Assembly: GCA_030248195.1 (NCBI GenBank)
Contig: JASAND010015622.1
Coordinates: 1 to 64,000 of the forward strand
Reading direction: 5' to 3'
DNA length: 64,000 bases
Source: Trissonchulus latispiculum
Lineage: Eukaryota > Nematoda > Enoplea > Enoplida > Ironidae
Shown here: piece by piece, positions 1-13,112 of the stretch
Position numbering within the stretch: the stretch's first letter is position 1
Layout of the letters: each line of letters starts with the position of its first letter
Made by a program: the position numbers and the translations under genes
The notes under the pieces: generated by a model
Database searches by the model: none
Seen by the model: only the letters and a program-made list of their open reading frames with translations
Told to the model about the DNA's origin: nothing

Positions 1-27
1 AAGATGTATTTATGTGTCTGGTGTAAT

Positions 28-445
28 CAAGAGTACATAATACATAAGAGTATGACAAGCGTCATTATCTATGTATTATGAGCTCGCTACATCCGATGCG
101 CGCTATCGGCTGACCCCCCCCATAAATCAGACCCCCCTCACCCCGCTCCTACACATGTACGGGGTCCAAACGGGGGGTCGGGCTCGTGCTTGTATATTTT
201 GTACACAGATGTGTAAATCATACAAGCTTAGACCCCATACACAAATTGGGGCCCCGTCAAGTTTAACATGTAAGTATACTAACATAGACCCCGATCCCCC
301 GTTTGGACCCCGTACATGTATAGGGGCGGGGTCAAGGGGGGCCTGATTTAGGTACGGGGTCAGCCGATAGCGTGCAGAGGATGTAGCGAGCTGATAATAC
401 AAAGCGTATGACGCTTGTCATACTCTTATGTATTATGTACTCTTG
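28..445. mobile_element. Foldback element 1, CAAGAG/7-bp TSD group
   Basis: The left end CAAGAGTACATAATACATAA is mirrored by the right end, and the two arms are complementary over most of their length. The arms include the shared blocks GCTCGCTACATCC near 83 and GGATGTAGCGAGC near 380, so the whole 418 bp can fold into one long hairpin. The 7-bp sequence GTGTAAT stands directly outside both ends (21-27 and 446-452), which is a perfect target duplication. The centre has C-runs and G-runs around GGGGTC motifs. There is no coding capacity: open frames at 71-346 and 127-402 are opposite-strand readings of the palindrome. Non-autonomous DNA element; superfamily unassigned. Confidence 0.9.
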
Positions 446-452
446 GTGTAAT

Positions 453-2030
453 TAAGTAGTTTTTTTGAGTGAAGCTTTAGTCATTTGTAAAAACGTGATT
501 TTGTAAAATCTTAGAAATTCTTTTCTTTTCCCTTTTCTATCTCTATCTTTTCTCTTTTCTATTTTGATCTTTATTTACAAACCTTTGAATCTCTTAGGTT
601 GATTACGAGTATTTTTTGTGGTTGTGAATGCATTATTTTTCAGCTAGGCAGCTATATTCCATCTCGAGTGCATTCCCTCCAACGGTGCTTCATGCTCAAT
701 CTCAAGGCATACCAACAGCCATTAAAGAACTATAACTTTTAACTGCCATAATATTTTTTGTCTTTTGATTAGTGTCTTTAAATTTAGTGCTTTATTCTTT
801 GTCTGTAGTTTGTTAGTACGTAGTTTGTTAGTTATTTTCACTTTTCTGTCTATCTTTCAGTTTTGAGTTTTGATTTTGTATCATTTTGGAATTATTTTGA
901 CTTTGTCAGGGAATTTGTGTAGTTTTGTCTTTGTTACTCGTGGGTACTCGTATTTTTCACCAGGGGATGAATCCGTAATTTGAAATATTTGTAGTGATAC
1001 TTGTGGTTTAGTTCTGTGAATTTAGGTAACTTTGAAAATTGCTATCTTTCGGACAAACTAAATTCTTGAATTTTTCTTATTTTGGATCTTTAAGTTAGGT
1101 TTGTTTAGGGTTTACTTAGGATTGTTTGTTGTGTTGAAATTGTTTTCTTTTAAACTACCATTTCGGTATTGCAATTCATTGATGCTGAGGGCATTTATGC
1201 CAAGGTCCAAGAGTTGAGCTAGAATGGATTGTACTGATTCGGTAGTTTCTGTTCTGCTCTTTCTATCTGTTGAATCTGTGAATCTGTAGTTAGTTTGTAA
1301 TTGTTTCTTTTCCTTGTGCTGTACAGTAATTGATTTTGTACTGTTAGCGTAAGCTATATTTATCTTATAAAATGCACTGTTAATGCCATGTAATAAGATC
1401 CATTATCAACCAATATTTGTTTGTCAGTATTATGTCGTATTTAGCTTTCTTTTTCACTGTTGTAAAGGTAAGGTGTATTGAATCTGTTGTAAAGGTAACT
1501 TGTGTTTTTGACTGTGTACAGGATAATTGTCGTACCATACTCTTGTAAAGCAGTGAATTATTGTATTGCCTGGCCAGTATAAGTACTTTGTAAGTGTGAT
1601 TGATTTGTGTGTGTTGTGGTTTTGTGTGTTTGTGTGGATTTATTTAATAGTGGCTTTAGGGTACTTGTTTTTCTATTGTGGGATCTTTCTTCTTCTTAGC
1701 GAACTTACGTTTATTCTTGATTCTTTCTAAATTGGATTACAGTTAGTCTAATATTGTTATCAAGTTTGCGTTCAATGTGAAACATCTAACCCCTACGTTT
1801 CGAGGTTATTTGTATTTTGACTACCAATAGCTACCAAATCTTTCTTTCTTTTGAAGTTCTTTCTTTCACTCTTATGTGGGCATCTGAATGGCGCACCGCA
1901 CGGTGTTGCACGGTTTAGGTCCGCTCATACGGAGTTGGAAATGGGACTTTACTTACTTTTCATTCTTTACTCGAGAAACGGTAGCACTCTCGTTATCTTG
2001 GAATTTTATCAGGCGCTAAAATTATTCCCA
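453..2030. other. T-rich non-coding stretch
   Basis: About 1.6 kb of T-rich + strand sequence with many TTTTGT and TTGTTAG runs and no open frame with coding character. The frame at 1851-2039 shows no recognisable domain. It could be intron or intergenic sequence; I see no RNA gene or clear repeat in it. Confidence 0.4.
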
Positions 2031-2039
2031 GGGGGATGA

Positions 2040-2075
2040 TGTTAAAAACCTACTTTACTAACTGTAATCCGCCCC
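2040..2075. repeat. Dispersed repeat 'CTACTTTACTAACTGTA', copy 1
   Basis: The string GTTAAAAACCTACTTTACTA followed by ACTGTAATCC recurs at 34243 and 34298 (a tandem pair) and in diverged form at 25098. All four are followed by a CCAAATTACT or CTAAATTACT-like block. Short dispersed repeat of unknown type; at 25098 it marks the point where GPCR copy B loses homology. Confidence 0.6.
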
Positions 2076-2120
2076 AAATTACTCTACTTGTGTTTCACGA
2101 CTGCTCAATGTAATCTTTCT

Positions 2121-3076
2121 AAACAGCAACCATTAGCGACATCATTTAGCTTGTATGCATATCAGATCAGTGTTAGTGTTCTGTTATACGAATCGGTCGG
2201 GCCATAGGCCATTTATTGTACTCCGTATTTGCTGTGTTTCTCTATTAAATCATCCGTAAGTTCTACATTAAATAATATGTCCGACTTCTGTTTTCATTAG
2301 GGTATCGTAGATAGGGCTTCTTCTTTTCTTTTGCGAGAGCGAGTTGCACCCTAGGTAGGCCTAGTCTAAGAACCTGCATCGTTTCGCCATTTAAGTACCG
2401 GTTTGGTACCGGACAGTAAACCGGTAGTTACACAGGGAACGTGGTAGTTTTAATTAATACGCAAAAAGGGACCCCGTTTGGGACGCAACGTCAGTTTGAT
2501 TCAGCAATCGTAGCCTGACAAACTCCCAACAAAGGGGGGACCTCTTCCGTCACCCTCTTCTGGCAATCAGGGTTTCTGCTATTTAATCTGCTTTTGGATC
2601 CCCCCCAAGCGGAAATCAGAAATATCCAAAAGGAAACCGCAACAACACCTCAGTTTTGAGCCATGAATCAATTAAATTGTTATTGAATAATAACCGGTCT
2701 ACCAAGGAATACTGCTCCCTTTTGGGGACCTACTTGTTTATTTAGGTAGAAGTTCGAAAAGTAGAAAATAATTGACAAATTTTAAGTTTTCTCGAGTTTT
2801 GAGGACCCATGGGTACTACAAAATATGTGAAAATGAGCAAAATCGACGATGGTCGAGAACCGAAAAGTCGCGAAAAAGTGAACCCCCTTTAAGTCGCAGA
2901 CCTGGGTTAATTTTGCTATATTCAATGTATGATCTTAACCCAGGTTAGCGAGTCAACCTGAGCTTAGATGTTGATAACAGAAGAATTTTCAAATGACCGA
3001 AAAACATCAACTATGAGCTTAAAAAGTTATGTTTTTCCTGCTGCGCCCCAGCGCAGCAGGTCTCCTATGTTTGCTC
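2121..3076. other. Non-coding stretch, no recognisable gene
   Basis: No frame of coding quality. It contains short palindromic pieces such as ACCGGTTTGGTACCGGA near 2398 and a region of C/G runs near 2530-2640, but no second copy in the window that would prove a repeat family. Confidence 0.35.
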
Positions 3077-5526
3077 GGCCCGGGCGCGTATTTATAAAAT
3101 GTACACTTGATTCGCGCAGCAAGAAAGTGTACAACGTTGCCGCGCACACATTCAAAATGTACATGCGATTCGCGCAACAGTAAAGTGTACAACGATTTCG
3201 CGCACCCTAAGAAAGTGTACACCGTGATCGCGCAACACTGGTTATGTACAGAGTTATTGATAAAAAATGTTTTCTAAATGTCCTACTAGTCTATATATCA
3301 AGACAAAACAAATATATATACGTATAATTTTATTTTTATTCCATCGAGCGCTTGGGAAAGTTTTAGTAGAAGGTGCATGGTTTACTGTTGCACATAAGAA
3401 AACTAAAGGTAATGTGGAAATACAGGTTAAGCCTTGTAATTTCTACAGAATATCGCTTGCAGGTTACCTATGGAGATATGTACTTCGGTGCAAGGAATAA
3501 AGATTCCAAGTTAGGTTAGCATTCCTGTCTGTAGCGTCTAGTAAACGTTTATTACTCAATATTCTGATAAAGCAATCGGAGTTAAAAACGCGACAGTGAT
3601 CAGTTTTGTTTTTGAAGACTGAAACTTGGAACAGTCTTTCTACCCTCTGCCTGGGTTTTTTGTAACGGCTGCTGAGAAAATTTTGTCAAGCCTCCCCTCC
3701 CAGTTTATTCCCCGCCCCTTTTTATATTTATACAGTGAAACCCTGTGAAAATTACAGGGTTGTCTTGTAAAAACTATGGTTGGGGTTCTTATTCAGCAAT
3801 ATCGGAGAAAAGTAGGTGTTTCTTCAGATTTGTTACAGAAAACTTTTGTAGAAAAGCTACAGGTTTTTGATGTTTGAGTCACTGAAATTAAAGCTTAAAC
3901 TAGGTTTTAGGTTGTACAGGTTTCAGTTTCAGACACACGAGCTAATACTCATATACGTATCTACTGAAACTATCCTGAAACTGGAGACTGAAACTATAAT
4001 TATTTTAGATTTTAACTGGCTTATTCAAATTATTTTAGGCTTTTAGAAACTGTTAACACACCTCTTAACAAACCTGTTAACAAACCTTAACAAACAAGAA
4101 AACTTGTTAACAAACCATCTATTTACAGAAAAACCCGGTTCTGGACAAAATGACAAAATTGGATATGACAAAACTTTTCTTCCTCGATCGCCGACCAATG
4201 ATTAATATAATATTTCTGTTAATATAGTATTATATAAAATTATAATAGGCTGCACTTGACCATTACTGTGCTATAATCTCGTTCCTCGTATAATTTTTTG
4301 CGGTTCCGATTTCAGAAATTCTAGGAATACGAATCAGAAAAATGGGAAAATGTACGAATTTAAACTAATTTTTTTATTTCATTTTACAATTTTATTTTTG
4401 TTCATTATTGCATTAAATTTTTAATGGGTTCAAATTTAATTTTTTTGAATTAATTTTTAAATATTTAATTTATTAAATTTAATGTGTATTAAGTAATTTG
4501 AGGGTTTTTAATATTTTAACTCTGCTCTACTACGCTCATCAAGAGTGCTCTGTGTACTTTTTCTGAAGTTTCGGGAAGATAAGCTATGTATACTTCATGT
4601 TAGGCGGTCAAGTTTTCTATGTTCGTTAGATTTGATAATTTGATTTTAGTTTAACAAAAAATTTAATACAGTAAAGAGCAAAAATAAAATTGAAAACTGG
4701 GACAGCAGAACCAGTTAGACTTCGTATTTTTTCTAGTTGGTATTTTCTCTATTTCTGGTCTTCTCATTCGTCTGCAGAATTTCTGAAATGGAGATTACAG
4801 GAATCACTTTTGTAGATGATAAATACAAGGCGCTCTATTGGACATCGTTTGTAGTTTCAGAGGAGATACTTTGGTAAAAGGAATTGCAAGTTACTCTAGC
4901 ATTTAATACAAAAGAAACTTGTAGTTTCCACTGGTTGACAGGTTTACTCTACAGGTTATTTATTACTCATTTTGCTGATAGCGGAAACCGAGTAAAGCTC
5001 AATTCAGTTAATTAGATAATATTCTGAAAAAGAAATTGGTTTGAAAATAGATAATTGCTTTTAAAAATTTAATTACATTCAACAGAGAAATCTTTCCCCT
5101 CAGAAAAATTTCACCGGTGATATTTTTCTGGGGGATTTCACCGTGACGCCGACACTTGTACTTACCAGGTCCTTGGACCGAAATTTAAGGCCAAAGTTAC
5201 TCCAACTAGTCCTATTTACTCACTGTTAAATTGCCTGTATTTAAGAAATACCCTTGAAAGTCAGCAGTATAAAATACTTATGTAAAATGTAAAATACTTA
5301 AATTGTAAATGCTAAAAGCTCTCGTATACGTACGACTTGACGTGTGGTTAATTTATACATTAAATTTTATTTAGCGATGACTTTAAGTAAGTATGTATAA
5401 AACATGCAATGCATATATATGTAGCGTTGCGCGAACACGGTGTACAATTTCTTAGGGTGCGCGAAATCGTTGTACACTTTCCTGCTGCGCGAATCAAGTG
5501 TACATTTTATAAATACGCGGCCCGGG
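3077..5526. mobile_element. 2.45 kb inverted-repeat element with subterminal tandem repeats
   Basis: Both ends begin at the palindrome GGCCCGGG (3077-3084 and 5519-5526) and run inward through inverted copies of ATTTATAAAATGTACACTTG and TTCGCGCAGC. Inside each end is a tandem array of a unit pairing CGCGCA with GTGTACAACG, spaced about 45-55 bp. The left end has an extra unit (3130-3180) that the right end lacks. The interior is AT-rich and lacks a transposase frame; the 77-codon frame at 3267 has no recognisable domain. Subterminal repeats are typical of transposase-binding regions in hAT-like and related elements. The palindromic end makes the target duplication impossible to read, so the family is unassigned. 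Confidence 0.65.
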
Positions 5527-6989
5527 CCCTCACACGCAGTTTATTTGATAATGATGCATTTTTACATAAATGCGTGTGAGCAGTGCTTTAATATAGGGCT
5601 AGTATGCTTTGTGTGTGAAATCTTGCTATCTTTTCAAAGAATCAAAGTTTCTGATTCATGCAGTATTTACGCATGTATGATCGTGTCATAATGGCAATTT
5701 CAAAACCGGACAATTTTGATGACTCATAGTTGAACTTTGAATCACTTATCAGCTCAGCAGAGATTTTAGACAAGACAGTTGCAGAAAAGAATACCTAATA
5801 ATATCTGTAATAATAAACTTAATTCACAATATGAAACCAAATCCGTCAAATATCGTTTAAAAATTACTTAATAATAATATGACCAATTATTATCTATTCG
5901 TATTCAGACAATGTTTTGCACGTTTTATTTTTTGTAGTAAGCAAGTAAGTTCTCCGTTATAAATAATTTAGCTGCGCAGCAGGTTTACAGTTACGGAAAA
6001 TGTCCATCCAGCAGAAACTTAACCTTTTGCATAAAATCTTGCTTGTTGCTAAAGCAATTGTGTCTTTTGCATAGAATAATTTAGTGTGTGTTTGAAAGCT
6101 TTGATTGTATGCCATTAAATTTAATTCCATATCAACATTCCACATTAATTCAACAACGAAACCACGGTTTAAACATAGATGGTAGAGCAGCATTGTAGTA
6201 AATAATGGCTACGGGTACATAAAGCCCATGTATGCTAACTGTGGTTAGTTAAGGTTAACTACGTTTAAAATGATAATGAGTCGGAGGAAAAAATTGGTAT
6301 AACTTAGACAGTTAGACAGTTTTCCCTAAAAGCCATCTATATTTTCATATTGTGTATCTTCCTTCAGTAAGCTTCTAGAATGATATGTGTCATTTAGTTT
6401 TGAAATCTTATTTTTCCTGTTACTGGGGAATGCTGGTATATGCTTAATTTCACATAAAATGAGTATTTAATCCGTTGATGCTTTGTGTTGTTTGACTTGC
6501 TCAGTAATCTTGAATGATAATTTCGTCATAAACATCAGAGTGTGTTTTGTTAAAGTCTGCTGTAGAGATCTTTCAATCCTCTCAGGAGTTCGGATGGTCA
6601 GTTATGGGAAGATGAAACGGTCACGATGACACATGGCCAACCTTTTCGTTACTATTATGCAACTACCCTTTTATTACACACTGTCTTGTTATCATATCAT
6701 CATATGCTGGAGTGAATAGGCTTGAATTCCTACGGGATTGGGTGATATCTTGTTGTGAGCTTCGTAGTTGGGGCTCGTGGCTTCGTATTGTAAGTCAGTT
6801 ATTTCAAATGTCCCTTTCCTCGTTTCTTTGTTTTGTTAGATCTTAGTTCTGAGTAGAGATGTAAACTTTATTTATTCCAAATTTCGACTCTAGAATTCCC
6901 ATAAATCAATCGCTATCACCAAGAATGCCTAATCAATACTATAAAAAGCCTAATATCAGTAACATAACCGATGATGTTGAATTAGCTTA
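5527..6989. other. Non-coding AT-rich stretch
   Basis: No supported gene. The minus frame 5957-6193 and the + frame 5440-5691 (partly inside the inverted repeat) show no domain or splice support. Confidence 0.35.
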
Positions 6990-6996
6990 TTTGAAC

Positions 6997-7333
6997 CAAG
7001 AGAACATAATGATAAGAGTAGGCCACAAGGCAAGCTCTAGCACGCTAACGGCCCACCCCCACCCCGCAAATCAGACCCTAATGATCCCCCCGCAAATCAG
7101 TACCTAGTCGAAACGGGGGTACGCTCACTCGCTCTATGTTTATGTGCTTAAGCTCGAAAACACAAGCAGTGCGTGCGCGAATTTTGTGCCTGCTTAGAGC
7201 TTTAGAACACAAACATAGCGCTCAAAATTCTTTGAAGTGATGAGTCTGATTTGCGGGGGGAGGGGCCGTTAGCAAGCAGAGCATAGTTTTTGCTCTGATA
7301 ACAGAGTGTGCACTCCTATATTATGTACTCTTG
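6997..7333. mobile_element. Foldback element 2, CAAGAG/7-bp TSD group
   Basis: Starts CAAGAGAACATAATGATAAG and ends ATTATGTACTCTTG, with TTTGAAC directly outside both ends (6990-6996 and 7334-7340). The arms carry GCTAACGGCCC and its complement, C/G runs and GCAAATCAG motifs, and the middle holds CACTCGCTCTATGTTTATGTG opposed to CATAGCGC. The interior is closely related to the element at 26568 but not to those at 15547 or 53336. Non-coding. Confidence 0.9.
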
Positions 7334-7340
7334 TTTGAAC

Positions 7341-8119
7341 TAACAGCCAATACAAAATGGTTTTTATTCACACAAATTTTTAATTCTAACTAAATTATAC
7401 ATCAGTCATTTATATATACTATTTCCTATGGATAATGATAATAGATTTCGCATACCAATGTTGTTTAAGTTTCATCAACAGGTTTAAAAAAGATTGGTTC
7501 ACTAGTAATTTCGGCACTTTTGGCAGTTATAAGACTGTGTAATTGGCTACATTGTCATAACTAATCTCGCGAAAAGTTGACACCGCCCGGCTTAAGGATT
7601 CTCTGTACCGTTATGATCTGTTGGATTACTAATATAGGCTGACAGTAATGGTGTCATTGTGTTCAGGTGAACTACCATTGCAGAAAATGGACGATCAAAT
7701 GGCAAAGTTAAGTAGCTGCCAGCAGGACGATTTGTTGATGCCAACTCAGATGAATTGCTATAGGAGTCAATCTAAAAGAGACTATTAAAATGAGACAACC
7801 ATTAAAAAACCTTCCAGACCATGCCTGCTAAAACTACTCTTTGGAAAGAACTAATCTGTTAATTTTTACTATTAATTATTAATTATTTATTAATAATTAA
7901 TTAATAATAAACAAATTATTTAATGGCCTTGTTTTATTAACACTTTAACACGCAGGACATGCCTGGAGGGTAGGCATTTTTCATAGATTTTCCTATTACT
8001 TAAAAAATGAGGGGTCACAACCACATCCTCTAAAGAATCATATGCTTGTGTTTGTGTATAAGTGTAGTATAACGCCGATCTGTAAGACTTTGGTCTACTA
8101 ATCGTGAAATATTGCTTAA
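7341..8119. other. AT-rich stretch downstream of a minus-strand exon
   Basis: Contains a TAATTAATTA-type run at 7865-7915. The minus frame 7920-8123 is open but has no domain and no clear splice sites. It may be 3' flank or UTR of the exon at 8120-8595. Confidence 0.35.
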
Positions 8120-8595
8120 TCATATTTCACTCGGGTATCGTTTTACCTCGAATAACATTTGAACAATCAAATCTTCTTGCAATGCGGAGAACTGAAATAT
8201 TTTCGTCCACTGGGCTACTTCAGCAATCTGAGTTGAGGTTAAGTTCTGACCAATCGAAAGCACCGGCAGCCGCACCAATAGGTTTATTGGTCGGAAAGAA
8301 TGCAAATTCCGAAGAATAAAATCAAACATTCTACGCAGCTGTGTTCTACTAGATACATCGCCATTAAATGGTCTCCACAAAAATAGACTAACAAATTCTG
8401 TGACTGGTAGTTGTACTACTTCTCCGAAGCCTTCCTTTTTCATATAGGGAAACGATTCGAATTTTGACACAAAAAGTTGGTCACGTTTGACTGATTGTGT
8501 CGGCATAAACAGACCATATTGGACTGAATCTCCCAAAAATGTTAGTCGAAGCTTCCATCTGATTGTATCGGAGGAAGTGAGAGAACTGAAGTTAT
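8120..8595 (-). CDS. Exon of unidentified protein (about 158 residues)
   Basis: On the minus strand a strong acceptor (pyrimidine tract then CTTAG, just above 8595) opens a frame that stays open to TGA at 8120-8122. The translation starts NFSSLTSSDTIRWKLRLTFL (after a split codon) and has ordinary protein composition with alternating hydrophobic and charged stretches, for example near the middle FVSLFLWRPFNGDVSSRTQL. Two potential N-glycosylation sequons (NFS, NLT) suggest a secreted or extracellular protein. The start is a split codon, so this is an internal or terminal exon. I do not recognise the family. A GTGAAA donor lies just before the stop, so the exon may end a few codons earlier. 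It may belong to the same gene as the exons at 8705 and 12160-13845, which are on the same strand. Confidence 0.5.
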
Positions 8596-8704
8596 CTAAG
8601 AAAAAAACATAATTTTTCTAATAAGTATTGTTATACTAAACAAGTAGCCCCTAAAAAGGGACAAAATTCCGCACCAGGTTTATGCTTCACTGTGATGTTT
8701 CAAC

Positions 8705-8850
8705 GATTCGTCTGAACTATGATAACATATACTGCATTTGGTGAACACCTTGCAAGATTTCGCAATTGATGAAGACTCCGGTGGGTGCACATTTCGCAAG
8801 ACTGAAACTGTACTGAAAAACGATCTACCCGCGACCGTGACGCAGTCCAT
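8705..8850 (-). CDS. Candidate exon upstream of 8120-8595
   Basis: Minus-strand frame bordered by acceptor TTCTGTCAG and a weak donor GTTGAA. It encodes about 48 residues including SVQFQSCEMCTHRSLHQL and a hydrophobic strand AVYVIIVQTN. Its phase (one trailing base) fits the two leading bases of the exon at 8120-8595, which is the main reason to list it. The donor is non-consensus and the family is unknown. An alternative frame through the same bases is also open, so this is tentative. Confidence 0.3.
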
Positions 8851-8895
8851 CTGACAGAACTGAAAGTTCGTTCGTTGCAAACCTTTGTACTCCGG

Positions 8896-11800
8896 TATTA
8901 TTGCATTTAATCATTGTATCACAAAGTACTTTTATCTGTACTTTGTGTAGCCAAATCATTCAGAATTATGAAGTTGCGTATTAAAAGTTTATGGATGTTT
9001 AAACGTTTAAAGACAGACAGGAAATAAGTACGTTAAGTTACCCCTCGGTAAGACCAAACGTCTACTTGGGAGCTATTTTCTTATCATGGCACAAAAATAT
9101 TGCAGTCTTTTAAGTTTTTACCAATCAGCAATCAATTTTTCATTTTTAACACTTTATACATAAATACATACCTACAATACATAAAATATTAGATCACAAT
9201 GCCTCTTTTTATCGGTAACTATTATGCTTATATTTCTGCAAACTTCAACCATGCAGACAAAATAAAATTTTTAAGCGCAACATCATACTTATAGAAAAGA
9301 TTTGCCTTCTCGAAGTACAAATGCAAAATTTACAATTTATAGCAAAAAAGGCGTTGGTAAGGTTTTTAAAATGGTTTTTTAAAAATTGCGGGTTCCATAA
9401 AAGTTTTATTTTCCATAATATGTACACATACATCTGAAATAAATCTGCTGATTTGGATCGGTGGAGCAGGTACTTAAATTGTGTAGAAGTCTTAGATTAC
9501 TCGGTTTGCAAAAAATCGTGTTCTCCAGCAATTAGACACCTAAACGCATTCTGAGACATTAAATTTTCGGCGAATCCTTGCAGCAGTGCAGCAGCCGCTG
9601 CTCTGATTCACAGCTCAATACAAACTGCTTTTTGGGCTGTTAATCTCATTTGCATATTCCCGTTTCTCAGCTTCTCTAAGTAGTGAATTTCAAATCTGCC
9701 AAAGGGGGTAACAAAATAAATGATGCAGTTGAGATTAGTGTGAGCCCCCCTTGTCCAACAACGTTTAAAATCTTACTTTAAACGTAATTTAAAAGAAGCA
9801 AAAATGATGGACAGCATGCATAAAATTTTAACTCTTCGGCAACAGTTGCTTCAAACAAATTTCAGCCAGGACACCCCCCACTGGAAAAAACCACAGTGAC
9901 TAGGATTATGTGTTAAACATAGGCCACAATGTGAAGGTGTCCTGAACTTTCTTACCAAATCAGGGTCAAGTCATTACAAGTATTCCGCCTCCGGCGGAAT
10001 AAAAATAATAATTTAATAAGATGTACTTTTCATTGCACCGGTTTGAAATACAACAAACGCTTTGGCTGAATTGTTGCATACCGCAGTTGTTACAGGGTCA
10101 ACGTTGGCTTATTCCTATCAATTCGAATTGAAAATGGGATTGCTAATTTAATCCTAACCCAGTCATTGGATGACTTATGTAAATCCAACTGTTTGAATAG
10201 TGGGACACTTCGCCAAACTTTAACGGCCCTGTTTGTAAATGCGTAAAGGAATGCTATTTACAATCAATTGTAAAGAGGAAGGGAAGTGAGGGGGGGATAA
10301 ACTATGTATTACATGTTAGACGAATTTTGTACACTACAGCAAAACTTTGTGGGCACCAATAAAGTGTTGTATTGTTTTTCAAAACTTCTAAGACAATGTT
10401 AACTGTAAAAAATGCCAGATTCTTGCTAATTATTTCAATTTCAAGTTACAGGTTTTTTGGCAAGCTCTATCAGGTCATTAAATCAAACCATATTTTGCTT
10501 ACAATAACAGATAGGACATTTTATTTTAGCTTTAGGAAATTTTAGCTTAGGCATTAATATTTGAAATTTATTAGCATTTTATAAGTTTCACCAAAATAAA
10601 AAGTAATAAACTCACAATTAAGCAAATACTTCTAATTTTGTAACTATTGTCCTCACTTTATACATTACAGTTATGTAAACCCTTCCTTAGCATTTAAGGG
10701 GGGTATACCTAGGGGTTTATACAACTTCTTAGGAGAGCGCTAGTTTTTTGCATGCAAGTAGGTAACATATCATAGTTAAAAAGTTAATATAAGGCATTGA
10801 TATATCCCATGACATCCGAGCTGTATGGGGCCGCAAACTGAAAAATTTCGTTCATTTTTTCAAATTTTAGATTGGTCTTTCGGAAGCTCTGAATTTTTCT
10901 TGGGAAACGCTACAGACCTAAAACTTTGCACACATATTTCTATGGACATTGAATGTATGTATGCATGCCAAATGGCAGCTCACAGAAGCTTCTCTATCGG
11001 GAGTACTGTAGCCGCAAACATTAAAAATTGTAAAATTTTCTCTAGGTGACCTGTCGCCGTTTTGAGCCTAATCCCCCAAAGTGCTCCAAATCTTCTGAAT
11101 TTTTTACAGAATATAACCAGGATATATGGCTAAATATGTGCCAAGTTTGGTGGGTTTAGGTTTTGTTGTGGTTTTCTAATGACTGCTTTATTATGTGGCT
11201 AACAGTGAAAAAACGCTCAAAATCGGCATGTTACTAAACTTTAATGGAATTTATCTCATCGTAGAAGCAATATCGTGACTTGGTGCAATTGGAAAAGTTG
11301 TTTAGAATGATAAGACCTATCGATTGAGTACAATTTTGTATTAATTCGATAATTTTGAAAATTTGACATTTTTGGCGGGAAGCTAATTTTGCGTCTCTGA
11401 CACCAAAAATTGAACAAAATGTGGTATTACTTTTTACTGCCGCGGTCGAGAAGCCTCGAATTTTGCACATATTTATAGTACTAAGAGACATTAGTGTGCA
11501 AAATGTGAGCCCAATCAAATGCTTGCAGCTGATTAGGTCTCAAACAAAAATATGTCAATTGCCATAATTTGGGGGTGGGGCGCACGGTAAATGTCGTGCT
11601 GCTCCTGCGTGTATACAGCCAATCTTGAAGCTGCGCATATCCAACAATAGTCCTAAGTTTCCTTTATGTTCCCAAGAAAATTCAAGACATTGGAACTTAG
11701 CAGTCCGGAGAAAAATCGAAAAAACTTTGATCACCCCCATGCACGAAAAAGCCTTAGGTCAGCAACTTTGCGAGACTGCTGTGAACGCTGTGAAAAACGA

Positions 11801-12159
11801 AAAGCATCCAAACTTTTAATTATTTTGAAGGAACCCAGGTGCTAATATGTGACAAAGTTTGAGCGCAATTGGAAAAATTTTTGTCATTAGTGTATTTGGT
11901 ATACCCCCCCTTAAGTCTAAGGTCAACTGCCCAAGAGAACAATAGTGTGGTGAAATGGCTCACAATCCTACCCACCCTTTACTGAGTTAAACCTAACTTT
12001 ACCAATATGGATTAATTTTGAAGTATTGAGGCTTAAATGAGGTTGAGATTAGTCTTGGGTTAGTGGACGTAAGAGTTTATGTTTTTGTACCATTTTCTAG
12101 ATTTTATTTGGTTAATTTCTTATAATGTTGACTGAAGTCAATCAGCTGTTCATATCGAA
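8896..12159. other. AT-rich stretch, possible intron or intergenic
   Basis: No frame with coding character over about 3.2 kb. The frames at 10825-11049, 11234-11518, 11555-11740 and 11625-11819 overlap each other on opposite strands and show no domain. If the exons on either side are one gene, this is a large intron. Confidence 0.35.
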
Positions 12160-12641
12160 CTACACCCAGCTTTTGTGACAAAAATTTAGAAGAAGGCAAA
12201 ATCTTCTTAAGTTATTGCACTTAACTATTGTAGGTGCTAATGTTAGTAGACAATTTGAGATAGCATTACTTGGCAACAGTAGTGATAGGTTGGATACGTT
12301 GTTTTCTATAAGTGTTGAATCATGAATGGTTTCATTGGATGCATCTAAATCGATAATCAAGTCGTCAATAGACAAATCCGTTGCATTTAATCGAACCAGT
12401 TCAAACTGTTCACAGGTGGAAATTGAAGTAATACAACGAAACCACGTGTCCAAGCTAGGCCGAGCTATATCGGCGAAATAAGGAATGCTTCCAAAGCTTT
12501 CGTTCAGCTGAAAATTACGATAAATATTTTGGCAAACAAAGGCAGATGAGGTTAGAATATTTGAATCGGCTGGTGATTCGGCAATCGAAATATCCATCAA
12601 GTTTGCCATTATCAACAAGATGTCAGGATCCTGTCCGCATG
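12160..12641 (-). CDS. Exon following the Ig-like domain
   Basis: Minus-strand acceptor TTATTTAAG opens an exon whose two leading bases complete the single base left by the exon at 13113-13269, giving THR then CGQDPDILLIMANLMDISIA. The frame stays open for about 160 residues to TAG at 12160-12162. It has several Cys (FVCQ, FRCI, STCEQF), N-glycosylation sequons (NES, NAT, NET, NVS, NLS) and no obvious transmembrane helix, which suits an extracellular segment. The last part may be read through a skipped donor (candidates GTAATG or GTGCAA within the last 35 codons). Family not recognised. Confidence 0.5.
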
Positions 12642-13008
12642 CTTAAATAAATTGTAAAATCCGCCCGCTTTAAGAGCACAAACTTTGTATTAAGCTTAAG
12701 TAAAAATTACACAAACTTTGAATTAAACTTGAGTTAAAATTAAAACACAAACTTTGGATTAAACTTAAGTTAAAATTAGACAAGAACCTTGACTAGCCTT
12801 GCGGTAAACTAGATTCCAAAGTATAGAGACAGAATTTTTGAATCCGACAATTACAACTAATGAAATATTACCAAATTTTCAATCCCACCATAACGACTGA
12901 CAAAAATATTACCAAACTTTCAAATACCGCTCTACGTATAACTACCTGAGAAATATATCAACATTTGTAAGCAATAATATTGGAATTCTGTGACCTATTC
13001 AGCTCACC

Positions 13009-13106
13009 ATTACTCTTATTTTGTATTTTTAGTACTATTTATTTTCAGTATAAGTTTACCATTACTCTTATTTTGTATTTTTAGTACTATTTATTTTCAG
13101 TATAAT
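13009..13106. repeat. Tandem duplication, about 50 bp x 2
   Basis: The block beginning ACCATTACTCTTATTTTGTA and ending TTATTTTCAGTATAA occurs twice in direct succession, with a short spacer difference. It lies in the intron just downstream of the Ig-like exon (minus strand) and ends beside that exon's donor. Confidence 0.8.
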
Positions 13107-13112
13107 ACTTAC

